Below, in pieces: positions 44,590 through 53,079 of a stretch of 64,000 nucleotides of DNA; the stretch's first letter is position 1, and each line of letters opens with the position of its first letter. Both the position numbers and the translations under genes were made by a program. This DNA is from Thermorudis peleae (GTDB lineage: Bacteria; Chloroflexota; Chloroflexia; Thermomicrobiales; Thermomicrobiaceae): NCBI RefSeq assembly GCF_000744775.1, contig NZ_JQMP01000004.1, positions 186,001 through 250,000 of the forward strand, written 5' to 3'. The notes below the pieces were generated by a model that saw nothing but the letters and a program-made list of their open reading frames with translations, did no database searches and was not told where the DNA came from.

Positions 44590-45288
44590 ATGAAGTCGAT
44601 CATTGGAGGGCTCGTCGGGCTGGTGTTGCTGGCCGCGCTCACCCTTGGCGTGGTGCTGGCGTGGCCCAGGCCGGCGAGCAGGTCAGCGGCGCCGCTCGGA
44701 GCGGCTGCCTCCCCCACCGCGCTAGCCCCAACGCCGACCATGACGGCCCCGCAGGGCGCGGCCGCTCTGCCGACAGTAACCGCTCCGACGCCGACTCCCG
44801 ACGGACGTCCCCCGAAGATCCCGTTCCCCCACACGGCGCCTACCCCGTGGGCCCGACCAACCTGCACGCCGGAGCAGGCAGCCGGGAAGGTGGCGGGCCC
44901 TGAGGGCGGATGTCGCATCGAAGGGATCACTGGGCCAACCAACGGCGCTCCGCTCCCCGACACCGTCAACGGCTTCTTCGTCGATCAGAACGCCTATGCG
45001 GGCCGCTGGCATGATCGGTACATTGGGGTCTACGCGGGCTGCGTGAGCACGACGGTGACCACGCCGTCCAACCCGCCGAGCGGACCGTGTGATTACGCCG
45101 CCGTCGTCCTCACGAGTGCTGCCGATGACACCGGCACCGATTTCCGGATTGACGGGGTTTTCCGGGTGCCCAACGGCGACAAGCAGTGGGTCACGGTCGT
45201 GGGGGTTGCCGGGGATATCGTGACGCTTGAGCGCGAGAACGGCACGCGGCTGACGTTCAACCTCAGCACACACGCCTTCGCGTCCTGA
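44590..45288 (+). CDS. Membrane-anchored exported protein with Thr/Pro linker
   Basis: A 232-residue protein: one N-terminal membrane helix (IIGGLVGLVLLAALTLGVVLAW), a Thr/Pro/Ala-rich stalk to about residue 95 (AAPTAL, TPTMTAP repeats), then a compact domain with three Cys (PTCTPEQ, GGCRIEG, AGCVSTTVTTPSNPPSGPCDY) and a beta-rich end (WVTVVGVAGDIVTLERENGTRLTF). No family is recognised. The RBS is GGGGG before the ATG; the gene starts 36 bases after the previous stop, so the two are probably one transcript. Confidence 0.6.
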   Translation: MKSIIGGLVGLVLLAALTLGVVLAWPRPASRSAAPLGAAASPTALAPTPTMTAPQGAAALPTVTAPTPTPDGRPPKIPFPHTAPTPWARPTCTPEQAAGKVAGPEGGCRIEGITGPTNGAPLPDTVNGFFVDQNAYAGRWHDRYIGVYAGCVSTTVTTPSNPPSGPCDYAAVVLTSAADDTGTDFRIDGVFRVPNGDKQWVTVVGVAGDIVTLERENGTRLTFNLSTHAFAS

Positions 45289-45834
45289 CGGCGCTGCCCC
45301 GAGCGAAGCACAGGCAGCCCGACCGGGCGCGTGATCAGCTGGGAAATTTCGCACGCACGGTCGTCCGCGCGCAAGCCAGACTGATGAGCAACCGGCAAGC
45401 GCCTGGACGGCGTCATGCTCGCCTCCAGGCCTGGGGCAAGCGAACCGGCCTGGCCCAACACGGACGAACCGAGACGGCATCATGCCCGCCTCCCGGCCCA
45501 GCGGTGTGGGGGGATCGTGTCACGAGTCTGGGCCTGGTGCTGTTCCCCGTCGCATTCGGCTGCCAGCGTGCGCGTGCAGACGACACCCAGCGTGGACGCC
45601 CGGTACCGGGAGTCGCGGATACCGGCGGGGAGCGTGAACGCTTTCGGAGGGAGCGGATCGGCCGTCGGCCAGGGATTGACGGCGCGGGCGAGCGTCTATG
45701 AGCTCCGGCTGCCGGACAGTACCAGAGGAGCAGCGTCTCGGCCACCGGTGGTGCGGCGCCGGGATACAGCACGCTCAGCTGAGGGCTGATCCCAGATCGT
45801 AGCGGTTGCTGCCGGGCCTGAGACAAAGAAGCGG
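45289..45834. other. 546 bases without a supported gene (right part of the island)
   Basis: A plus-strand open frame (45415-45789) ending VDARYRESRIPAGSVNAFGG...YELRLPDS has plausible composition but no ribosome site or family features; it may be a gene remnant. Nothing else is seen. Confidence 0.45.
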
Positions 45835-45858
45835 AGGCGCCGGGCGGATTCGAACCGC
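45822..45858 (-). repeat. tRNA-Cys 3'-end direct repeat (att-like site, right)
   Basis: Identical over 37 bases to 43333-43369. It includes the 3' end of the intact tRNA-Cys gene. Confidence 0.85.
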
Positions 45859-45905
45859 CGATCGGAGTTTTGCAGACTCCTGCCTTGCCACTTGGCTACG
45901 GCGCC
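45835..45905 (-). tRNA. tRNA-Cys (GCA)
   Basis: Cloverleaf read from the minus strand: acceptor GGCGCCG with CGGCGCC plus discriminator U; D-arm with GCC/GGC stem; anticodon stem GGAGT/ACTCC around loop CTGCAAA (anticodon GCA); T-arm GGCGG-TTCGAAT-CCGCC. CCA is not encoded (TCCG follows). 71 bases. Discriminator U fits Cys. Confidence 0.95.
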
Positions 45906-46132
45906 CCACTGCGCGATCCGTGGTGAGTATACCAGAATCCGCCGCCCACACGCAGCGCCCGCCGCTCCCCGACAGGCCACGCAGCCAGCACGCGCACGCG
46001 CCGGGAAGCAGCGAGGCCGCGCTCACCACGCTCCAGCACGCCGCGCAGCCAGCGCCAGCGCCCCACGCCGTGCCGCCCCTCCCCGCTTGCCGGGGGCGCA
46101 GCCGGTGGCAGCGGAGACGACGCGTCACGCCC

Positions 46133-46260
46133 GCCCCAGCCCATAGCAGCCGCTTCACTTCCCCCCTGCCCGGTATGCAGCCGCTGCTTCGCTCACCCCC
46201 TGCCCCAGCCCATAGCAGCCGCTTTGCCCACACGTGGCCCAGCATGCAGCAGCCGCGTCG
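46133..46260 (+). repeat. Four tandem units of about 35 bases
   Basis: Units begin at 46133, 46168, 46202 and 46237. Units 1 and 3 share 23 identical bases (starting GCCCCAGCCCATAGCAGCCG); units 2 and 4 are degenerate, with GCATGCAGC or GTATGCAGC cores. Confidence 0.75.
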
Positions 46261-46512
46261 TCTCTGCCCTGGCCCCGTCAACAGCACAGGCTGACGCGCC
46301 CTGCTGCCGGGCTGCAGGCACCCACGCGCCGGTACACCACGCCGCGACACCCAGCCCGGCGCAGGCGACACGGCCTTGCTCACGGCGAACGCGGGCAAAG
46401 CGGGCAGACTCCCCTCGCCCCGCACACTGCCCGAACATGCATGGCTGACACCTGAGCCGAGCGTATGGCACGATCCGAAATGCACGGGGAGCTGTCCTGA
46501 GCGAACGGCATC

Positions 46513-46664
46513 ACCAGAAAAGTCCTGCAAAGGAGCGTCAGAAGCGTCAGAAACTCGGGGGTGGCGTGTCATGTTCCGCATCAGGAAGCCGAAAATGCTT
46601 CTGACGCTCCTCACCGTCAGGGGCGTCAGAAACGCGTCAGAAGTGCGTCAGCAGGGCGTCAAAA
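46513..46664 (+). repeat. Iteron-like module C
   Basis: Leader ACCAGAAAAGTCCTGCAAAG, two tandem GCGTCAGAA (46535-46552), a 46-base spacer (46553-46598), an inverted copy (46599-46607), then copies at 46623-46631, 46634-46642, 46645-46653 and 46656-46664, the last two with one mismatch each. The final four are spaced 11 bases apart. Confidence 0.87.
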
Positions 46665-46886
46665 ACAGGGGGCGTGTCAGGCGCGTCGGTCGGGCAGCTG
46701 CCCGGCCAGCCGTGTGGCAGACGTGGCAGCGATCCGCGGGGGTGTCAGACCGGGTCGGGTGCGGGGCGGTGCACCAGCAGGCGGGCGGCACAGCCGGCGC
46801 AGCCGGTGCGTGTCGCGGGCAGGCGGGCTGGACGGCGCAGCCGCTGGACGTGGTGGCAGGCCCGCGAGACGCCTGGCATGATGAAC

Positions 46887-47035
46887 ACCAGAAAAGTCCT
46901 GCAAAGGAGCGTCAGAAGCGTCAGAAGCGTCAGAAACCACGGAAACATCCGCGTCGGCATGCGGAAAACGCTTCTGACGCTCCCTTGGCGCACGAGCGTC
47001 AGACGAGCGTCAGAACCACCACGAGCGCGTCAGAC
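46887..47035 (+). repeat. Iteron-like module D
   Basis: Leader ACCAGAAAAGTCCTGCAAAG, three perfect tandem GCGTCAGAA (46909-46935), a 36-base spacer with GCATGCGGAAAA, an inverted copy (46972-46980), then copies at 46996-47004, 47008-47016 and 47027-47035. It is the closest relative of module B. Confidence 0.9.
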
Positions 47036-47122
47036 GGACGTCCCGTCATTGTGCACCGGCGGCACGTCACGCCTGCAGTTGTTGTGCTCGGGCCCAGGCC
47101 AAGTACGTGCGGGAAGATGAAG

Positions 47123-47273
47123 ACCAGAAAAGTGCTGCAAAGGAGCGTCAGAAGCGTCAGAAACTGTAGGTGGCAGGGTGAAAATGCTTGTCTGCATGCG
47201 GAAAATGCTTCTGACGCTCCCCTGGCGCACGAGCGTCAGAAAGTGCGTCAGAAACAGCACGGGAGCGTCAGAA
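47123..47273 (+). repeat. Iteron-like module E
   Basis: Leader ACCAGAAAAGTGCTGCAAAG, two tandem GCGTCAGAA (47145-47162), a 46-base spacer ending GCATGCGGAAAATGC, an inverted copy (47209-47217), then perfect copies at 47233-47241, 47245-47253 and 47265-47273. Confidence 0.9.
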
Positions 47274-47363
47274 GGGGAATGCGTGCGGCACACACGCGCA
47301 GCTGGCGTGCGACTGGCACCCGGCTGGGGCAGGCAGCGGCCGTGTGCCCACGCAGGGCCGGCG

Positions 47364-49073
47364 CTAGGCGAGGAGCACGAGTCCGCGGTCGGTCACGCGC
47401 GCTTCGGGGATGACCGACAGCGCCATGAAGGAGAGGAGGCCAAATGGCGCTGGGGCCGTGCAGCCAAGCGCGCGCGCCGCCTGCTCCACGGCTTCGTACT
47501 GCGCCGCCACCACCTCAAGCGGCTCCGGCGAGAGGATCCCGGCCACCGGCAGCGCGAGCTGGGCCAGCACCTGCCCATCGGCCACAGCCGCCAGCCCGCC
47601 CTGCATCGCCGCGACCGCCTCGACGGCCGCCACGATGTCCCGGTCGTCGACGCCCACGGCTACGATGTTGTGGGCGTCGTGCGCAATCGAGGAGGCCAGC
47701 GCGCCACGTTGCAGTCCAAAGCCGGTCACGAGTCCCACGCCGACGCGCCCCGTCGCGTGATGCCGCTCGACGACGACCAGCTTGAGCAGGTCGCGGGACG
47801 GGTCGGCCACGACAGCGCCGTCACGCACGGTCGGCTGCACCGGCACTTTCCGGGTCACGATCTGCCCGGGGATTGCCCCCACCGCCACCATCTCGGCCGC
47901 GGCTGGCAGGCGCAGCTGGTCGGGCGAGAGGGGGGCGATGTGGACGGTGTTCCGTAATGCGTCGGGGATCGGCGCGTGTGTCTGGAACGTCGGCCGGCCA
48001 TCTTCGGCGACGACCTGGCCGCGGTAGAGCACGAGCCGCGGGCGGATCTCGTCGAGGCGGTCGAAGGCGACGAGGTTGGCCCAGTATCCCGGCGCGACCA
48101 TGCCAAAGCCGTCCAGCCCCCAGTGCTCGGCGGTGTTGAGCGTGGCCAGGCGAATCGCCCGCACAGGCTCGAGCCCCGCGCTGATTGCCTTGCGCAGCAC
48201 GGCGTCGAGGTGGCCGTCGTGCAGCAGCGTCGCGCAGTCGCGGTCGTCGCTGGCAAAGCAGCACTGGGGGTAGGTGGCGTCGGTGACGAGGGGCAGCAGT
48301 TCGAGCAGGTTGTGCTCGGTCGAGCCCTCCCGGATCATGACGCGCAGCCCGCGGCGGAGCTTCTCGCGCGCCTCCTCGAGCCGGGTGGACTCGTGGTCAG
48401 AGGCCATGCCGGAGGCGATGTAGGCGTTGAGGTCGCGTCCGCTCAGGCCTGGGGCGTGGCCGTCGCGGCGGCGTGCGGGCAAGCGCAACTTGGCGTAGAC
48501 GTCGGGGTCGCCGCCGAGCACGCCGGGGAAGTTCATCATCTCGCCGAGGGCAACGGCGGCCGGCTCCGCGAGCAGCGTGGCGATCTCCTGCGGCGGGAGT
48601 TCCGCGCCGGGGCTTTCCATCGGGCTGGCGGGCACGCAGGAGGGCACGGTGAAGAAGACGCCCAGCGGCAGCCCCTGCGCCGCCTCCATCAGCGCCCGCA
48701 CGCCGGCTGCGCCTGCGACGTTAGCGATCTCGTGCGGGTCGGTGACGACGGCGCCGGTGCCGTGGGGCACGACCGCGCGCGCAAACTGGTCGATCCAGAG
48801 CAGCGAGCTCTCGACATGGACATGGCCGTCGATGAACGACGGCGCGAGGTAGTCGCCTGCCAGGTCGATCTCGCGTTCGCCTTCGTCGTAGTCGCCGACG
48901 CCGACGATGCGGCCGAAGGCGATGGCGACGTTCGCCTGTTCGATCTCGCCGCTCGCGACGTTGACCACGCGGGCATTGCGGAGCAGCAGGTCGGCCGGGG
49001 CGTGCCCGCGCGCAACTGCGAGCAGCCGCCGCCACTGCTCCACCGTCAGGTCACTGATCCCGAGGCCTGCCAT
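47364..49073 (-). CDS. ade: Adenine deaminase
   Basis: A 569-residue amidohydrolase deaminating adenine to hypoxanthine. Metal and catalytic motifs are FIDGHVHVESS, VTDPHEIANV, PSCVPASP, LGEMMNFPGVL, the degenerate ISGRDLNAY-like segment, SDHESTRLEEAREKLRRGLRVMIREGS, FASDDRDC and TLNTAEHWGL, then the Ade C-terminal domain with SSIAHDAHNIVAVG and GLLSFMALSVIPEARVTDRGL. Length matches the family. ATG at 49073 after GAGGTGG. It resumes chromosomal sequence after the repeat region, and could serve purines imported by the Bmp transporter. Confidence 0.94.
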   Translation of the reverse strand: MAGLGISDLTVEQWRRLLAVARGHAPADLLLRNARVVNVASGEIEQANVAIAFGRIVGVGDYDEGEREIDLAGDYLAPSFIDGHVHVESSLLWIDQFARAVVPHGTGAVVTDPHEIANVAGAAGVRALMEAAQGLPLGVFFTVPSCVPASPMESPGAELPPQEIATLLAEPAAVALGEMMNFPGVLGGDPDVYAKLRLPARRRDGHAPGLSGRDLNAYIASGMASDHESTRLEEAREKLRRGLRVMIREGSTEHNLLELLPLVTDATYPQCCFASDDRDCATLLHDGHLDAVLRKAISAGLEPVRAIRLATLNTAEHWGLDGFGMVAPGYWANLVAFDRLDEIRPRLVLYRGQVVAEDGRPTFQTHAPIPDALRNTVHIAPLSPDQLRLPAAAEMVAVGAIPGQIVTRKVPVQPTVRDGAVVADPSRDLLKLVVVERHHATGRVGVGLVTGFGLQRGALASSIAHDAHNIVAVGVDDRDIVAAVEAVAAMQGGLAAVADGQVLAQLALPVAGILSPEPLEVVAAQYEAVEQAARALGCTAPAPFGLLSFMALSVIPEARVTDRGLVLLA

Positions 49074-49139
49074 TGTCCACCTCGCTTTCTGTTCCGGTGT
49101 GCGCCACGCGTGCGGGCCGAGGCCAGCGCTGTCAGGATG

Positions 49140-49652
49140 CTACTCTAGCAAGCGCTGCTCAAGCCAGGCCAGGTCGCGGCCGAGTTCGTTCAAGAGATCG
49201 CGGGCCGCGCTTGCCAGGGCGTGTTCGGCCAGTGGTTCCGGTAGGACAAGCCGCAGGCGCAGCCCAACGCCGTGGTCGGCTTCGTCCCACCAGGCATCGG
49301 CGTCTGGCCCGAGCAGGGCATGCGCCAGCCGCGGCAGGGTCATCCGGGCCATGCGTTCGAGGACGGCCCGCCGGCGCTCGTCCTCGACGTCCCAGAACAG
49401 CCCTGGCGACGTGTCCCAGGCCTCGACGACGACGCCCTCATCGCTCAGCCGCACGTCGAGGTGCCCTTCGGCCGTGTCGCAGGCGACGAGCCACTCGTTG
49501 GACGCGCCGGGCGTCAGGTACGCCCAGAAGCCGGCCGCCCGCAGCCACCTGGCGAGTTGCTCGAGCCGCTGGCGCATCCCAACCGGCTGGCCGGTCGGGC
49601 TGGCGTGGCCGTTGGCAGATGGGCCGGGGAATGGATCACGTGGCTGGTGCAT
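49140..49652 (-). CDS. Hypothetical protein
   Basis: A 170-residue soluble protein that I do not recognise. It has a helical N-half (RQRLEQLARWLRAAGFWAYLTPG), a beta-rich middle (WLVACDTAEGHLDVRLSDEGVVVEAWDTSPGLFWDVED) and a helical C-terminus. Start: ATG at 49652 after GAAAGGGGG; a longer frame upstream is less likely. It overlaps nothing and is adjacent to ade. Confidence 0.55.
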   Translation of the reverse strand: MHQPRDPFPGPSANGHASPTGQPVGMRQRLEQLARWLRAAGFWAYLTPGASNEWLVACDTAEGHLDVRLSDEGVVVEAWDTSPGLFWDVEDERRRAVLERMARMTLPRLAHALLGPDADAWWDEADHGVGLRLRLVLPEPLAEHALASAARDLLNELGRDLAWLEQRLLE

Positions 49653-49760
49653 CGTTGCCCCCTTTCTCGGTTCGCCCACCCCACCGCTGCTCCTGCCCCG
49701 CCTCCGTTCTGCTCAGGTAGAGTATTCCTCAGCTGGCACACGCTCGTCCGGGAGGGTCTG

Positions 49761-50543
49761 ATGGAACTGCCACGCCCTGCACTGATCGGCGTCGTCCACC
49801 TGCTGCCGCTGCCGGGCGCGCCCTTCGCCCGCGAGCCGCTGGCGGGGGTGCTGGCCCGCGCCGTCGCCGATGCCCGTGCCTACGCCGCTGGTGGCGCCGA
49901 CGCCATCATCCTCGAGAACTTTGGCGACCGGCCATTCTTCGCCGACATGGTTCCGCCCGCGGTCGTCGCCGCCATGACGCGTGTCGCGTTGGCCGTGCGC
50001 GAGCAGGTGAAGCTGCCGCTCGGCATCAACGTGCTCCGCAACGCCGCTGAGGCGGCGCTCGGCATCGCGGTCGCGGTCGAGGCCGCCTTCATCCGCGTCA
50101 ACGTGCTCACCGGCGTAATGGTCACTGACCAGGGGCTGATCACCGGCCCGGCGGCGACACTCATGCGCCAGCGGCGGCTGCTCGCGGCGCCCGTCGAGAT
50201 CTGGGCGGACGTGCTGGTCAAGCATGCGCAGCCACTCGCGCCGGTGTCGCTCGAGCAGGCCGCCCGCGAGACGCTCGACCGCGGCGGGGCTGACGCGCTG
50301 ATCCTCACCGGACCCGAGACCGGCAGCCCGCCAGCGTTGGCCGACCTCACCCGCCTGCGCGCCACGCTCCCGTCCGCCCGGCTCTACCTGGGCAGCGGGG
50401 TCACGCCCGACCTTGCTGCCGCAGTCCGCGACCGCGTCGATGGCTGCATCGTCGGCACATGGGCCAAGGTTGGGGGCCAGGTCACGGCCCCGGTCGACCC
50501 TCAGCGGGTCGCGGCGCTACGCCATGCGCTGCGCCCTGCCTAG
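49761..50543 (+). CDS. BtpA/SgcQ family TIM-barrel protein
   Basis: A 260-residue barrel protein of the BtpA family. Visible: ALIGVVHLLPLPGAPF, DARAYAAGGADAIILENFGDRPF, PLGINVLRNAAEAALGIA, AFIRVNVLTGVMVTDQGLI, IWADVLVKHAQPL, ADALILTGPETGSPP, LYLGSGVTPDLAA and DGCIVGTWAKVGG. BtpA is needed for photosystem I in cyanobacteria; in other bacteria its role is unclear, and SgcQ relatives sit in sugar clusters. ATG at 49761 after GGGAGGG. The stop overlaps recJ by four bases. Confidence 0.9.
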   Translation: MELPRPALIGVVHLLPLPGAPFAREPLAGVLARAVADARAYAAGGADAIILENFGDRPFFADMVPPAVVAAMTRVALAVREQVKLPLGINVLRNAAEAALGIAVAVEAAFIRVNVLTGVMVTDQGLITGPAATLMRQRRLLAAPVEIWADVLVKHAQPLAPVSLEQAARETLDRGGADALILTGPETGSPPALADLTRLRATLPSARLYLGSGVTPDLAAAVRDRVDGCIVGTWAKVGGQVTAPVDPQRVAALRHALRPA

Positions 50544-52222
50544 GACGCCGGCCGGACGTCGAGCACCTCAAGCGTCAGGGCAACCAGCCCAGCCCATTCG
50601 TCACGCCGCAGCGTCAGCGCCAGGTCGACCCGCGGCGCAGCAAGCACGTCCTGCTCACTGCCCCCCTGGAACCAGATGCAGGGGAACGCCGCTGGCTGCC
50701 CATCAACCAGCACGTTGAAGCGCACATGCCGGCCATCCTGGCTGGGCCGGATCTCGACCGGGCGGACGTTGCGCAGCAGGAAGCGCGGCGCGGGGTTGCC
50801 CTGCCCACACGGTTCGAGCCGCTCAAGGAGGTCGAGCGTCCGCAGCTCAAGCTCTGATGGGAACAGCTCTGCGTCGAGCACCAGCTCGCGAACCGGCCGC
50901 GGGCGCCGCTGCGGCTGCAGCTGCCGCGCCAGCGCGACCAGCCGCGCCTGGAGGGCATCGACCTGGTGCGACGGCAGGGTCAAGCCGGCCGCCACGCTGT
51001 GCCCGCCGAAGGTGTGCAGCAGGTCGCGGCAGGCGGCCAGCGCGTGGGTGACGTCGAACCCGGGCACGCTGCGCGCTGAGCCGCGGCTGACGCCGTTCTG
51101 CTGCGCCAGCACAATCGCCGGGCGCTCGTAGCGTTCGACCAGCCGGCTGGCCAGCAAGCCCACGAGCCCCACATGCCAGCGCTCGTCCGCCAGCACCAGC
51201 ACCTCCGGCAATGCAGGCAGCGCCTGGAGTCGCGCCTCGGCTTCCTCGATCATGCGCGCAACGGCCCGCTGGCGCTCCGCGTTCAGCTCGCAGAGCCGCA
51301 GGGCGAGCTGCGTAGCCTCCGCCTCGTCGTCGGTCAGCAGGAGGTCGAGGGCAAGCTGCGGGTCGGTGAGGCGCCCGGCCGCGTTCAGCCGTGGCGCGAG
51401 GACGAAGCCGACCTGCCGGCTCGTGATCCTGGCGGGGTCAAGATCGGCCAATGTCGCCAGCCGGCGCAGGCCAAGCGGCGCGGCCTCGGCAAACGCGTCC
51501 AGGCCCAGCCGGGCAAGCACGCGGTTGTCGCCGGTGAGCGGGGCAACGTCCGCAATCGTGCCGAACGCGGCCAGCACAAGCAGCGTCGGCAGCAGCTCCG
51601 GCTCGACGATAGTACGCAAGAGCTGGGCAACCAGCCCGGCCGCGGTCAGCTCGCAGCCCGGGCAGGGCGCCTCGGGCCGCTTCGGCGAGACGAGCGGGAC
51701 AGCCGAGAGCGGCCACGGCGCCGGCACCACGTGGTGATCGATGACCACGCAGGCGATGCCGGCCTCGACGAGCGCCGCCAGCTCATCCGCGCTGCTACTG
51801 CCGCAGTCGACGGCGATGAGCAGGCGCGCACCGCTGCGGCGGATCGGCTCAAGGTCGTCGGGACGCAGCCCGTAGCCGTCGGTCAGCCGGTTCGGGATGC
51901 GCACCTGAACCGGCACCCCCGCGCGCCGCAACGCCAGCGTGAGCATCGCCGTCGCGGTGAGGCCATCGACGTCGTAGTCGCCAAAGACGAGCACGGGCCA
52001 GCGCTGGGCGATCGCCCGGCGGAGCATGGCAATGGCCCGGGCGGCGTCCGGCAAGGCGAGCGGGTCACTCAGGTGCTCCAGGCGGGGATCGAGGAACCGG
52101 GCGGCATCCTGCGGCGTCCGCACCCCGCGGCGGTAAAGGACGATGCTGAGGAGCGGGAACGGCGTGAGGCGGTAGGTCTCGTCAGGCAGCGGCTCCGGCT
52201 CAAGCCAGCGGTCATAGCGCAT
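50540..52222 (-). CDS. recJ: Single-stranded-DNA exonuclease RecJ
   Basis: A 560-residue 5'-3' ssDNA exonuclease for mismatch and recombinational repair. DHH-domain motifs are VLVFGDYDVDGLTATAM, LIAVDCGSSS, VVIDHHVVP and the FVLAPRLNAAGRL region; DHHA1 has SRGSARSVPGFDVTHAL and TFGGHSVAAGLTL; the C-terminal OB domain follows (CGQGNPAPRFLLRNVR). Start: ATG at 52222 (AAAGGAG upstream). Its length fits RecJ. Confidence 0.95.
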   Translation of the reverse strand: MRYDRWLEPEPLPDETYRLTPFPLLSIVLYRRGVRTPQDAARFLDPRLEHLSDPLALPDAARAIAMLRRAIAQRWPVLVFGDYDVDGLTATAMLTLALRRAGVPVQVRIPNRLTDGYGLRPDDLEPIRRSGARLLIAVDCGSSSADELAALVEAGIACVVIDHHVVPAPWPLSAVPLVSPKRPEAPCPGCELTAAGLVAQLLRTIVEPELLPTLLVLAAFGTIADVAPLTGDNRVLARLGLDAFAEAAPLGLRRLATLADLDPARITSRQVGFVLAPRLNAAGRLTDPQLALDLLLTDDEAEATQLALRLCELNAERQRAVARMIEEAEARLQALPALPEVLVLADERWHVGLVGLLASRLVERYERPAIVLAQQNGVSRGSARSVPGFDVTHALAACRDLLHTFGGHSVAAGLTLPSHQVDALQARLVALARQLQPQRRPRPVRELVLDAELFPSELELRTLDLLERLEPCGQGNPAPRFLLRNVRPVEIRPSQDGRHVRFNVLVDGQPAAFPCIWFQGGSEQDVLAAPRVDLALTLRRDEWAGLVALTLEVLDVRPAS

Positions 52223-52281
52223 TGCGGGCCCGTCTCCTTTTCCTGCGTACGTTCGCACCGGAGCCAGTATAGCACCACCGC

Positions 52282-52986
52282 TCAGGACTCGACTGGCCGC
52301 ACGTAGACGTCGCGGGCGAGCGCCAGCGGCAGCTCGTGGACGGCATCGCCGAGCGCCACCGTCATCGTCTTCTGCCGCCCGGATGCGGCACGCAGCACCT
52401 GGATCGGCGTGCCGGGGGCGATGCCGAGTTGTGCCAGGCGCCGCAGGTGTTCCGGCTCACGGTCGGAGACGCGGGCAACGATCGCCGAGGTTCCCCCCGC
52501 GAGGTCAGCCAGCGCCGCGGCCGGGCAGGACGGCAGCTCGCCGCTTGGCCGTGGGATGGGGTGGCCGTGGGGATCCGTCTCCGGGTAACCGAGCGCGGCG
52601 TCGATCCGGGCTTCGAGCTCCTCCGAGATGCTGTGCTCCAGACGGTCGGCCTCGTCGTGCACCGCATCCCAGCTATAGCCAAGGGCGCGGGTCAAGTAGA
52701 GCTCAAGCAGGCGGTGGTGGCGGATCACCTCCAGCGCCACCAGCCGGCCCCGCGGCGTCAGCGCGACGCCCCGGTAGGGCTGGTGCTCGACCAGCGCCAT
52801 CGCGGCCAGCCGCTTGAGCATGTTCGTCACCGACGGACACTGCACGCCCAGCCGGTCGGCGATCGCCTGGGTGGTCACGCGCCCGCCCAGCTCCTCTTCC
52901 AGCTGGAAAATCGTCTTCAGATAATCTTCCATGGCCTGGGTAATTGGGGCATGCTCACCCAGGCGTGCTGCTCGCTCTTGACTCAT
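52282..52986 (-). CDS. DtxR/MntR-family metalloregulator
   Basis: A 234-residue repressor. The winged helix is AMEDYLKTIFQLEEELGGRVTTQAIADRLGVQCPSVTNMLKRLA; the metal-binding dimerisation domain has EVIRHHRLLELYLTRALGYSWDAVHDEADRLEHSISEELEARI, with the His/Glu ligands; and a C-terminal FeoA/SH3-like domain runs from about residue 165 (IVARVSDREPEHLRRLAQLGIAPGTPIQVL). It senses Mn or Fe. No transport gene is adjacent. The ATG at 52986 has a weak ribosome site. Confidence 0.88.
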   Translation of the reverse strand: MSQERAARLGEHAPITQAMEDYLKTIFQLEEELGGRVTTQAIADRLGVQCPSVTNMLKRLAAMALVEHQPYRGVALTPRGRLVALEVIRHHRLLELYLTRALGYSWDAVHDEADRLEHSISEELEARIDAALGYPETDPHGHPIPRPSGELPSCPAAALADLAGGTSAIVARVSDREPEHLRRLAQLGIAPGTPIQVLRAASGRQKTMTVALGDAVHELPLALARDVYVRPVES

Positions 52987-53079
52987 CGGCTTGCTACACT
53001 CCAGCACTGCAGGGGCGCCGCCATGCGCCCACTCCGGCGCAAGTATACGCAGGGGCCGCGCCGGCAGAGAGCAGAAAGG

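Larger units (their letters stand above)
43333..45858. mobile_element. 2.49 kb island bounded by tRNA-Cys 3'-end direct repeats
   Basis: The two 37-base direct repeats are 2,489 bases apart (start to start) with the intact tRNA-Cys at the right end. Inside are two exported proteins; one is clearly AT-richer than the surroundings. No integrase, transposase or excisionase is seen, so it is either a remnant or an element mobilised by enzymes encoded elsewhere. Confidence 0.6.
45906..47363. other. 1.46 kb repeat-rich non-coding region
   Basis: Several long open frames cross this stretch in all directions, but they owe their length to G+C-rich, repetitive sequence and none has a ribosome site plus a protein family. 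The region contains the 35-base tandem repeats and three iteron-like modules (C, D, E), described separately. Confidence 0.65.

Noticed and set aside
45415-45789. 124-codon open frame in the island
   Set aside because: No ribosome site, no recognisable domain, and a low-complexity first half; perhaps a remnant, but not supported as a gene.
45775-46614. Minus-strand open frame of 279 codons across the tRNA
   Set aside because: It runs through the whole tRNA-Cys gene and tandem repeats, and its sequence has no protein character.
46535-47273. 9-mer arrays as a CRISPR
   Set aside because: The repeats are only 9 bases, the spacing is irregular, there are inverted copies, and no cas genes occur nearby.
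46376-47413. Long plus-strand open frame (345 codons) with repeated QKRQKRQK segments
   Set aside because: Its length comes from the 9-mer repeats and high G+C. It lacks a ribosome site and family features, and it overlaps the adenine deaminase end on the other strand.
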